DNA from: Euphorbia lathyris
Taxonomy: Eukaryota; Streptophyta; Magnoliopsida; Malpighiales; Euphorbiaceae
Assembly (NCBI RefSeq): GCF_963576675.1
Contig: NC_088915.1
Coordinates: 35,307,501 to 35,371,500, forward strand
Direction of reading: 5' to 3'
Length of the DNA: 64,000 bases
Position numbers and translations under genes: made by a program. Shown one piece after another: positions 1 to 8,832 of the stretch; position 1 is the stretch's first letter; every line of letters starts with the position of its first letter. Below the pieces are notes generated by a model. The model saw only the letters and a list, made by a program, of their open reading frames with translations. It was not told the origin of the DNA and did not search any database.

Positions 1-395
1 CTTTTGAGGAAGTTAAAAGATAACCTGAATAAGCTTAGGTTTTGATTAGTAGCTGATGCTCTGGTTACGAGACTTGTCGCCATTATCGAATCTGTTAAGC
101 TCACTATCTTTTTCGAAATGGGGTTTCTGTTTTTTCAGCGACTGCGAGGTGCGGGCGAGGTGGAGGAAGGAGAAGTTCAATAGGTTTTTGGTTATTTGTA
201 GAATGACCTCGATATATTTTTTTATTCATATTTTGGCCCTCTAACTAGATTTATTTTACAAAAATCGACAAATTTATTTAAAATTTGAACTTAAAACATT
301 ACAAAGTCATCGAGTTCTTGAACTGGGGTGTTGTTCCGGTCGCCGGTCCTGCATCGGGGTGGCCCATGTGTACACTCCGATGTTAAAGTTGGTAG
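1..395. other. Left flank of element A; no gene seen
   Basis: No convincing coding sequence: the one short ORF (56-244) has no recognisable motif. The stretch at 320-395 is locally G/C-rich and contains 'actccgatgttaaagttggt'. This resembles the 'CTCCGAyGcTcAAGTcAGT' phrase often found in LTRs of plant Tat-type Ty3 elements, so the flank may be an old LTR into which element A inserted. That is inference from a remembered pattern. The sequence would continue after the element at 21556. Confidence 0.3.
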
Positions 396-400
396 AAGTA
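396..400. repeat. Target-site duplication of element A, left copy (aagta)
   Basis: 'aagta' immediately precedes the TG of the 5' LTR and is repeated at 21551-21555 directly after the CA of the 3' LTR. Five bp is the usual duplication for Ty3 elements. Confidence 0.92.
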
Positions 401-638
401 TGATAGGGGCGTTTCGTCCCTATCTTTTAGAGTGATTTACAGTTTAATTTTAGATGAAATAAATAAGTTTAATTGCAAAAATAGAATGTTTTAATAAAAT
501 AACGAAATAAAAATAAATTCTGTACTTTCGGTTAATTTTTCTTATTTTTTATTAATTTAGAAAATAAAACGTCAAGTTAACTCGGCTCTCGAGAATTGTA
601 TTCCAGGTACGAGCAAGGAGCAAAAAATCCTCCAACAT

Positions 639-1108
639 ACGCGGGGCGTATCACCCTCCACGCGGGGCGTGGAACACATTGTCAGAAATAATTGCTCAAT
701 CCGCAGGCACCACGTGGAACTTACCCACTGCCACGCGGGGCGTCCTACCTTCTACACGGAGCGTATGAGCAATGATAAGCAATAATGTCTCAATCATGAA
801 TGTCAGACTGCAAGATCTTCTAAGTCAACTGACAATACGCGGGGCGTACAACCAGACACGCGGGGCGTGTATGGGAAGTTCTTCAGTCCAAAAATCCAGA
901 GACTTATTTACGCGAGGCGTGCTTCAGCTACGCATGGCGTAAAAAACCCAATTCAAGCAATAAAATCTCAAAAACTCAACCACGCGAGGCGCACCCCAGT
1001 CTACGCGGGGCGTGGTTGAGACAACAAGATCTGGATTTGGTCCACATGCAGGAGATTTCTGACGGAATGGGCAAATACGCGGGGCGTACGCCACCATACG
1101 CGAGGCGT
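639..1108. repeat. Array of six direct pairs of an 11-bp GC-rich motif in LTR A
   Basis: The consensus is ACGCGGGGCGT. Copies start at 639/660, 733/754, 837/858, 910/930, 982/1003 and 1077/1098. Start-to-start distance within a pair is 21, 21, 21, 20, 21 and 21 bp, all in the same orientation, with about 10 bp of unrelated sequence between. Distances between pairs vary (about 50-80 bp). Variants include ACGCGAGGCGT and ACGCATGGCGT. The array lies in the presumed U3, ending 80 bp before the TATA box. Regular two-turn spacing suggests a protein-binding enhancer; no known factor is assigned. Confidence 0.9.
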
Positions 1109-1188
1109 ATCATGGGAAATCTGCAGAAAATCATGTTCCTCCATGCTTGTATCTTGTAAAATTACAATTCTACCCCTAGTTTGATGTG

Positions 1189-1196
1189 TATAAATA
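1189..1196 (+). promoter_or_regulatory. TATA box of LTR A
   Basis: TATAAATA in a G/C-poorer setting, 80 bp downstream of the motif array. The same sequence is at 20529-20536 in the other LTR. Transcription would start about 30 bp downstream, near 1220. Inferred from sequence only. Confidence 0.6.
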
Positions 1197-2220
1197 GGAG
1201 TGACTAGCACTCATTTAAAAAAAAAAAGCTTTTGACGTACAACTCTTTGTATAAATTGAGCTCTTGTTATATAGTTTGAGATTTTATTTTACATAGCAAA
1301 ACTCTATCACCTTTAGAGCTTGTTCGTTGATTCCGGCATCCCGTCAAAGCTCCATTCCATCTCCGTTCACCAAGCTCGAAAGCTCCACCTCCAAGTCCTA
1401 AGAGACGGCCTTGAGTCCGGTTAGCTAGTTCCGATGATGGATTCTTCCCTTTTCACTTGCTAATTAGCTTGTACTCTTCCTATGTACTAGGCTTGGTTGT
1501 ATTTCATATTTACATTCTCCATATTTATAATTTATGATTCATAATCTCTTTTTCTATATATGTGTTGATGTTTGTTACTTGTTTTGATACTCGTAATTGT
1601 TTATTGTGTAGGAGAACGCGATTTCCGACGCCATTCGGGCTATCTTTAGGGATTCGTATAGGTGTTGCCTTACCGAAAGTGACGCTCCGGAAACCGTAGG
1701 AATTGACAAGCCACGGAACTTACGGGCCCTAATTTTTGATCCCAAGCATTAGACACGCCTTGACTAGGAACCACGTAGTCTAAGTACTTCACGGGTCGGT
1801 CACACTACACATAGTCGTCATTGCAAGAGTAAATCATTAACCGTATATATATTGGGAGTCATTGTTTGTCATATTTATAACTTATCGCCATCCGTATCAT
1901 TTCGTAGAGTTTTTGTTATATAAATTTGTCTCACCGTAGTTAGGAGTAGTTTGTAGTTGTTCCTCGAATCAACTCAAAGTATTCACCGCTTAGATAACGT
2001 ATAAAACCGAGTCGTTTAATACTTGTAGTTATAAATCCCGTGGATTCAATACCCGGTCTTAACCGGATTATTACTTGATACGACGGGGTACACTTGCCCC
2101 TAAGTAGTAGCGTCTAGTAGAGATAGAGCATTTAGAAAGATCACATCCATAGTCGTAACACACTTATCATAATATATATTTCATAAAAACTCTACCTAGC
2201 CGTTTACGCCATCAAGTTTT

Positions 2221-2238
2221 TGGCGCCGTTGCCGGGGA
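2221..2238 (+). promoter_or_regulatory. Primer-binding site of element A (tRNA-Asp type)
   Basis: TGGCGCCGTTGCCGGGGA lies 6 nt after the 5' LTR. Its reverse complement ends in CCA-type CGCCA and corresponds to the 3' end of plant tRNA-Asp, the primer classically used by Athila elements. Confidence 0.85.
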
Positions 2239-2373
2239 TTTATAATTTTTTGCAATATTAGACAAAAACGTTTTATTGTTAGTCTAGGCATTATTTTTGT
2301 ATAAATTGTTTATATATACTTTTTACTAACAAACATTCTTTCTTGTTTATAATTTATTTCATTTACTTATTTT

Positions 2374-3894
2374 ATGCACAACCGATCTCGGAGTGATACT
2401 CTCGTTCCTATTGATCTTGAAATTGAACGTACTCTTTGTAGGATTCGGAGAGAGAAAATGGCAAACCTCAACAATGAAGCTAACCAACCCGAGGTCAACC
2501 AAAGGCCGCCGGTGCAACCCGTTAACAACAACCGCAATGGTGGAGGCAATGACATGCGCTCGATGATGGAGATTCTTGCTCTGCATCGTCCTCAAAACCG
2601 CAACGGAATCGTTGCCCCCACCATCCCGGCCAACACATATGAAATCAAGACTAGCATGATCCAACTTATCCAACAACTTGGCCAGTTCGGAGGGGAACCC
2701 CATGAAAACCCTAACGAACATCTCGATAAATTTCTTATGTGTGCCGAAACTTCTCGGCAAAATGGTGTCCCGGTTGAGGCCGTCCGACTAAATTTGTTTC
2801 CTTTCTCTTTGACAGGACAAGCATTGGAGTGGTTGCACTCGTTGGAGGCGGGTTCGATTACATCATGGGTGGAACTTGAGAAGGAGTTCCTTCCTTACTA
2901 CTTCCCGTCCTCCAAAACGGTTAAGTTGAGGAACGACATCACTACCTTTCGGCAGCTCGAACACGAAGCCCTTCATGCGGCTTGGGCAAGATTCCGAAAG
3001 TTGCTTTGAAGCTGCCCGCACCACGATATCCCCAAGCACGATTTGGTAAGCACTTTTTATCACAGATTAACACCTACTAATCGTGCCACCGTGGATTCCG
3101 CAGCAGGTGGGGACCTGTTTAGGAAGTCGGCCAGTGAAGCATATGAGCTCATCCACGAGCTCGTAAGGAAAAGCGTACAGTGGCAAGAAGATCGGCTTGC
3201 CGGACCTTCGCGACATCAAACGTTCGCCGTGGAGAAAGAGGCTCCGAAAAGTTCCATGGCGGAAATGAATAAAAAACTTGACGCTTTGATAGCCCAGTTG
3301 AGCCTTAACAAAGTTGCACAGGTCCTGATGTGCAACCATTGTGGTGGAGATCATGACGGACTTAATTGCCAAGCCGGTAGCCCTTTCGCCGGCGACACCG
3401 AAAATGTAAGTTACATAGGAGGCAATCAAAGGTACAACCCTAACCTGAACTCCTACTCACACCACCACAATAATAATAACAGCGGATGGAGGCCTCGGTA
3501 CCAACACCCTCACTTGTCGTATGGCAATAATAATAATGTATTGAGGCCCCCATCCGACTTTGATCAAGAATATCGAGAAAATGGGCTAGGGCAATCACAA
3601 ACCATGCCCGGTAATCGGAACACTCCACCTCCCGATAATGTGCATGGCCAGTCAGTAACGTCCTTGTTAAAGGATATCTTAACCCGTCTTGCCGATAGTG
3701 AGGTGTTTTGCAGGGACCTTAGCCGCCAGGTAGCCCACTTGAATCGTCAGCAACAGGAGAGGCCATTAAGAACCCTCCCGACAAACACCGAGCAAAACCC
3801 GCTGGGCAAAAATAGAGAGTCCGGACAGGCGATAACTCTCCTAAATAGTAGAAGTTCGGACCCGTCGAGTTCCAACTCGGACAGCCTGCAGTGA
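2374..3894 (+). pseudogene. gag: gag of element A, one in-frame stop
   Basis: Encodes the Ty3/Athila Gag, which assembles the virus-like particle and packages RNA. The first part starts with 'MHNRSRSDTLVPIDLEIERT', which parallels 'MRRAGPPVFPIDLELERT' in the gag of element B. The retrotransposon-gag core (about residues 90-215, with 'LNLFPFSLTGQALEWLHSL') is clear. The zinc knuckle CNHCGGDHDGLNC (CX2CX3HX4C) is one residue shorter than the standard spacing, as in element B. A TGA at 3007-3009 interrupts the frame; the protein continues in the same frame to 3894, and the position fits an Arg CGA codon that became TGA. The ORF ends shortly after 'GQAITLLNSR', the counterpart of 'VMAITLRSGKE' just before the protease in B. 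Gag is therefore kept whole and pol is absent. Confidence 0.88.
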
Positions 3895-4118
3895 GCCGCC
3901 GCATGAGAAAGTCGAGCTACTTCGACTCTAAACGTAGCATCGGTTTGAATTTCTCAAACCCCTTGTTTATATGTATCATAATTTTTATTTATTTTTATTC
4001 ATTTGCATTTTTCTCTCTTTTATGTTATTTTTTATTTTTATTTTTAGTTATTTTTATTTTTTCCCGTCTCATAAATCCAAAGAAAAACAAATCCCATGTT
4101 TAATCCAAAAAATAAGCC
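3895..4118. other. Non-coding spacer after gag of element A
   Basis: T-rich low-complexity sequence with no coding motif. It leads into the inverted motif pairs that precede the accessory gene. In an autonomous relative this is where pol would be; nothing of pol remains. Confidence 0.6.
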
Positions 4119-4793
4119 ACGCGGAGCGTACACACCAGTACGCCCCGCGTACCTGCGTGTCTGTCCCCATTTTCGTAATTAAAGACATGCTACGCGGGGC
4201 GTCTATCCTACCACGCCCCGTGTACCTTCAACCGTTGGGACTTCCGTTGAATAAAAGCCACGTGTGTGGACACGCGGGGCGCCCCTTAGGGCACGCCCCG
4301 CGTATCCTAGGGGAGTTGCGAATTGCAACTCCCCATGGCAGCCTTTTCCCCTTCCACCTTCCCCATCACTCTCTCCTCTTCCCCAAAAATATTTCCCACT
4401 TCTCCACTCCACCTCATCTTCCCTCCAATCACCCTTCACCTTTTCAAATTCAAACTTCTTAAACTTCCCTCCACATTAATTTCCCTTTAACCACCATCTT
4501 AATTACACTTTAAAAATCATAAAATCATTAAATATTCAAAATCCACCAATTAAAATTCATAAAAATTTAAAAACTCCCTTAAAACCGAAAAATAATGCTT
4601 CCACTTCCGTCATCCACGCGGGGCGTACCCCCATTTACGCCCCGCGTCCTCGCCTTTCTCCTACCAATTTATGGCCAGGAGGTGTGATACGCGAGGCGTG
4701 CTTCCCCCCAAGCCCCGCGTGCCGTGCCGTTTTTATGTCAAATAATGATCAGAAGGTGGGATACGCGTGACGTGGCCTCTTCACGCCTCGCGT
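4119..4793. repeat. Six inverted pairs of the 11-bp GC-rich motif upstream of the accessory ORF
   Basis: Each pair has a forward copy (ACGCGGGGCGT type) followed by a reverse-complement copy (ACGCCCCGCGT type). Starts are 4119/4140, 4192/4213, 4272/4293, 4616/4637, 4689/4710 and 4763/4783, so spacing is 21, 21, 21, 21, 21 and 20 bp. Each pair can fold into an 11-bp hairpin with a loop of about 10 nt. The motif matches the LTR array, but there the partners are direct rather than inverted. The last copy ends about 50 bp upstream of a TATA-like box. Confidence 0.9.
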
Positions 4794-4841
4794 ACCCCTC
4801 TGGGAATCCGAGTTTTACTTGGATTCCCCACTCCTCCCCTT

Positions 4842-4847
4842 TATATA
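4842..4847 (+). promoter_or_regulatory. Possible internal TATA box for the accessory ORF
   Basis: TATATA in the context 'cctttatatactc', followed by a pyrimidine-rich leader and, 88 bp later, the ATG at 4935. Together with the motif pairs just upstream it repeats the arrangement in the LTR (motif array, then TATA). An internal promoter giving a separate accessory mRNA is inference. Confidence 0.45.
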
Positions 4848-4934
4848 CTCATCCCTTTTTCCTTCTTCTCCCCCACAACTCACCCTTACTCCCCACACTC
4901 TTCCTACACTCTCTCTCAATCCCTCACTAACACC

Positions 4935-6197
4935 ATGGCACGACGCAAACATGTTGCCGACATGCACCCCCCCGCGGTCCACTCGGGCCCGTACCTCTCA
5001 TTCCCAACTACGCCAATCACCACCACCCCCCGAACGAGAGGAAACACCGCCACTCACCCGCCAATACCGGGCTCCTTTCCATCTTCTCACCGAAGAAGAA
5101 GCCCAATCCTACCAAACACTCTCTGCTGCCCACATAATGGAACTTCCATACATCAATCGCAGCACTCTTGATCGTTTCGGCTTTGGAGGTGCTTTTGAGG
5201 ACCGCCTCCGCGCTCTAAACAGGCTCGATCACTATCGGGCACGCCACCATGTTTATTCTTCGTTGGTCGTGGAGTTCTACACCACCCTCGAGTCTAACGG
5301 GGTTCCCGGAGCCGCCCTCTTCAACTTTTGCCTTCACAACCACCCTTTCTCCATTGACACGCAATGGCTTCGCAACCATTTCACACATCAAGTGGAGGAG
5401 GGCATAGCACATTGGCCCAAGGGTGTCTCCCCTCGTGATTTTTGGACCTCCATCACCGGGTCCGACGATTACGATGTCTCCAACCTCCGCCCGGCCTGCA
5501 TCCACGATCCAATCCTCCAACTTCTCCACCGCTTCATCTCCTTCTACTTCTCGGGGAAGTCCGAGTCCACCAAGGTCAATAAGCACGAGCTTTTGGCCCT
5601 CTATTGTTGTGCAAATGGCCTCACCTACGACCTTTCCTACCTCGTGGCCGTCCAACTCCACCACATGCCCACCCGAAAACGTGGCAAAATCGGGTTGGGC
5701 CATCTCATCACCATCTTCGCCACCTCCACTATTGGCGAAGCTGCCCTTGACCGTCTTCCCAGCTTGGAGCCTCAGACTTTGGACAAAAATGCTTTCAAAT
5801 CTCTCAAGCGCCCTACTTCCGGTCCGGGTGAGAGTTCGGGGCAGCCCAACCCCAAGAGGACGAGGACGAGGGATCGGACTCAGACATGGGCCTAAACTTT
5901 AGCCCACCGCCCAACCATGACTTCAACTCCATATATGCTCGGTTGGATGCTTTGGAGGGCCACCAACGTGCCGATCGCGCACACTTTGACTCCCTATTCG
6001 CCACCCTCAACACCCGTTTTGACACCCTTGAGGCTAATCGCCTCATGGACCATTCCACCTACATCACCCGCTTTAACTCTATTGAGGCCCAAAGGCGTGA
6101 GGATCGGGCCCATCTCGATGCTCGCTTCGACGCTTTCACCAACACCTTCTCCTCCTACTTCAACATCCACGGCAATCCTCCTCCGCCTCAACCCTAG
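4935..6197 (+). pseudogene. ATHILA ORF-1-like accessory protein of element A (frameshifted)
   Basis: This is the non-gag, non-pol gene found in Athila-type elements; its function is unknown. The ATG at 4935 opens with MARRKHVADMHPP in one frame. After a run of six C (about 5024-5029) the reading continues one frame over with 'LTEEEAQSYQTLSAAHIMEL'. The core carries 'VVEFYTTLESNG', 'DFWTSITGSDDYD', 'ELLALYCCANGLTYDLSYLV' and 'KIGLGHLITIFA'. Near 5830-5850 the frame returns, giving an acidic stretch (EDEDEGSDSD) and a C-terminal helical region (5886-6197) with repeats of the type 'FDTLEANR..DH..Y..RFNSIEAQRREDRAHLDARFD', likely coiled coil. The domain order matches the accessory ORF of element B (14865-16252). 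Two frameshifts suggest a dead copy unless sequencing errors in homopolymers are responsible. Confidence 0.72.
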
Positions 6198-6422
6198 TTT
6201 ACCTTCGTTTGTTTTATGTTTTCTTCTTTGTTTTCTGTTTTTCCCTTTCATGTTTTATGTTTTTAGTTCGTGTTGTCTATGTGTTTCTTTTGTTGTTTTT
6301 GTGTTTCGATTGTACTTTCCTTTTATTTTGAATATATTTCTGATTTTCCTTTATGTTTCGTTTTGTTTATTTCCTCTTTTCGTGTTCATTTTTCTCTGTT
6401 TATGCATCAATAAAAAATCTTC
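6198..6422. other. T-rich 3' trailer of the accessory ORF
   Basis: Repetitive T-rich sequence ('ttttgtttt' types) with no coding motif, between the accessory stop and the downstream inverted motif pairs. Confidence 0.5.
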
Positions 6423-6600
6423 ACACGTGGCGTACCCCATTTGACGCCCCGCGTGTTCCATCGTTTTACCTGTATAACTGGCCCAGAGCTCGGAATACGC
6501 ATGGCACCCCTCTAAGTGCGCCCCGCGTATTTGAGTCTCTGGCCAAAATAAACTTACAACGCACCTCCTACGCGGGGCGCCCCCTGGGCACGCCTCGCGT
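6423..6600. repeat. Three inverted pairs of the 11-bp motif downstream of the accessory ORF
   Basis: Forward/reverse starts are 6423/6444, 6497/6518 and 6570/6590 (spacing 21, 21, 20 bp). They have the same arrangement as the six pairs upstream of the ORF. The first two forward copies are degenerate (ACACGTGGCGT, ACGCATGGCAC) but their reverse partners are well conserved. Confidence 0.87.
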
Positions 6601-7427
6601 AGGACCTGACCTTCAAGGGTCCTTTTTAAATTTCATCTTTATTTTTGTTTTTGTTTTTCTTTTCTTTTGCGACGTCCTTGGAATAGACGTCATTTTAATA
6701 ACGCTGAGGGCCGTGCAACCCCGCACTCACCGTTTGTTTTGCACTAACAAAAACAAAAATAAAAATCAAATAAACAACAAAAAAATTAAACTAATTTATT
6801 GATTCTTAAATTTTTCCGACACACTACCCCCCTCGTAAATTAATTAAAAGTTCCGTTATTTGTTCTTAAATAAAAAGACGTTAACACAAAGGATCGGTTT
6901 AAGTAAGAAATTTTAGTCTTAATTCTGAAGTTATAGAATTTATGCAAAGCCTAGATTCGTACTAAACAAAAGCATTGAGTCCTAACCCACAAGTCATCTC
7001 TATAATGAAATTTAAAAAGGCAATAAAAATGGGATAGTTGAAAATTTGACGAGAACTTGAACGTACAAAATTTAACCCGAAAATTTTGTGAGATATTTTT
7101 GAGCCTAAAAGAGTTCGTACGAGAACTCTATTTCTTTCACAATTTTTCGAGAGCTTTGACTTCACTCAATTCATAGAGTTTGCACCTAATACCGGGTTAA
7201 GTACACTTATTTTGGTATAAATGGTAATAGATGATAAACCGAACCCACTTAGGCTAATTTTTTTCTTAAAATTATTTTTCTCGTTTTCATTAACCTCTAG
7301 GAAACCCCCTCGAGCCTATTAACCGACTTTTTTTGTTAATACCCCTTTTAACATTTAACCCTTTTTCCTCTTGTTTAAATACCAACAAAATCAAATTGCA
7401 CCCGAAATAAGACAAGGCCTTGATAAG
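6601..7427. other. Non-coding 3' region of element A up to the element B insertion
   Basis: A/T-rich with no ORF carrying recognisable domains. It resumes at 19108 after element B. Confidence 0.6.
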
Positions 7428-7432
7428 TAAGC
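7428..7432. repeat. Target-site duplication of element B, left copy (taagc)
   Basis: 'taagc' immediately precedes the LTR start; the same five bases follow the 3' LTR at 19103-19107. Confidence 0.92.
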
Positions 7433-8710
7433 TGTTAGGCATGAAATTGACTAAGTTTAACTTGATATTTATAAGGGATTTGGGTGTTATTTATGCTATA
7501 TTGCAAAGAATAAGGACTGATTAATGTCTTTATGCAGATTAGTAAAGATAAATGCTAAACACGCTGGAAACAGCTTGTTTCGCTACAGCCAAAGAGGAGT
7601 GGAGCCTTTCTTATGTCCAGTGGTCAAACGCCGGATTATTCAATGATGGACAACGACAGATCAGAGGTGGCAGAGGCAGCGACAGAGCAGCAGGTGGAGA
7701 AGTGTAGAGGCGACATTACCTAAAGAAGCATGATGACATGAAGTATCAACCCTTGAGTGTTCAAGGGTCAAAGGATCTTTAATCATTTCAGTTTATTTTG
7801 TTTTAGTTTTTTTAGTTGACTTATTTTCTGGAAGGGTACGAAGGTTGTACCAATTTTGCCCCTGTCTTTCTCCTTTAAGTAGGCGTAGCAAAGGAAAGAT
7901 ATGGAGTTCGGAACTTTTAGTAATTTTGAGAAGTAGAATAGTTGTTTGTAGAAAGAAAGAAAAGAGAGCTCGAATGGAGTCTCTTAAAGTTTTAAGAACT
8001 ACCGATTACTCACTGCTCGATATGAGTGAGTAGTCTATTTTGAATGGGCACGGCCAGGCCGAGCCGGTAATGTAAGTTTTACATCGTTTTTAATGAATAT
8101 TTAGTATTTTGCCAATGCTGTGATTGATGAGGATTTAACTTTCATGCCTTGGCATTTATGCATGTGTTAGATGGATGATAGGACACTGCTTACATCTTCA
8201 CTGATATCTCTATTAATCTTCCAACCTCGAAGCTGACCAGTTAGATGGTTGTGTCAAGGGTTTTCTTAATCAGAAATGCAGTTTTGTTCTTAATGCAAGA
8301 AAGAACGTATCTTTAGGACGCTAAAGGTTCTAGTAAACCTTAGGAGCTTGAGAACACACAAAAGTTGACTCAAGCTCACATTAAAACTGATACTTTGGCT
8401 TCATTGGCATTATCCTGTATTCATTGGAATGTTGTAAGGCTTAGCACAACCTGTTCGGCAGTGTCGAGCCTGTTCTATTTTCTAAATCATTACCAAGTTA
8501 TCTTATTTCTTACTGCGTCAGTCTTCTTGCATCCTTCGTAACCAACATCACACAATCAAATTAAAAGGGAGAAACATGTTTGACCCACACGCTGTTTAGC
8601 AACAATTTCTGATATACATTTGAATCTCAATCCCTGTGGAGACGATACTTAACTTATCACTTTATTACTTGTATCTAGTGCACTTGCTAGAGTCTCATTT
8701 GAGGACAACA
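7433..8710 (+). repeat. 5' LTR of element B
   Basis: Runs from 'tgttaggcatgaaattgac' to 'catttgaggacaaca'. The 62-residue ORF inside it (7845-8033) has no known motif and recurs in the other LTR only because of duplication. Confidence 0.95.
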
Positions 8711-8716
8711 AGTTTT

Positions 8717-8734
8717 TGGCACCGTTGCCGGGGA
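8717..8734 (+). promoter_or_regulatory. Primer-binding site of element B (tRNA-Asp type)
   Basis: TGGCACCGTTGCCGGGGA lies 6 nt after the LTR and differs from the PBS of element A at one base. It is the common Athila PBS, complementary to the tRNA-Asp 3' end. Confidence 0.85.
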
Positions 8735-8832
8735 TTGAAAGCAACAAACTTTATCTGAAATTTCTGTGAAACAGGGTGTTTTTAATCCATTTGCTAAGGT
8801 GTGCAGGAAACAAAGAAGTTCTTAACCTGTTT

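Larger units (their letters stand above)
401..2214 (+). repeat. 5' LTR of element A
   Basis: Runs from 'tgataggggcg' to 'ttacgccatca', 1,814 bp against 1,810 bp for the partner at 19741-21550. It holds six direct pairs of an 11-bp motif (639-1108), a TATAAATA box at 1189-1196 and a long downstream R/U5 part. Differences from the 3' LTR include several transitions inside the motifs. Short minus-strand ORFs in this LTR are open by chance and recur in the partner simply because the LTRs are duplicates. Confidence 0.95.

Noticed and set aside
639..1108. CRISPR-like array (short repeats at regular spacing)
   Set aside because: Repeats are 11 bp in pairs with irregular pair-to-pair distances, in a plant LTR retrotransposon, without cas genes.
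1001..1210. Minus-strand ORF in the LTR of A (and its partner at 19912-20133)
   Set aside because: Not the same protein in both LTRs, no motifs; open by chance over the GC-rich motif array.
5215..5703. 162-residue minus-strand ORF
   Set aside because: Antisense shadow of the accessory gene; the sense frame has recognisable family phrases.
7845..8033. 62-residue ORF present in both LTRs of B
   Set aside because: Conserved only because the LTRs are recent duplicates; no motif or other support.
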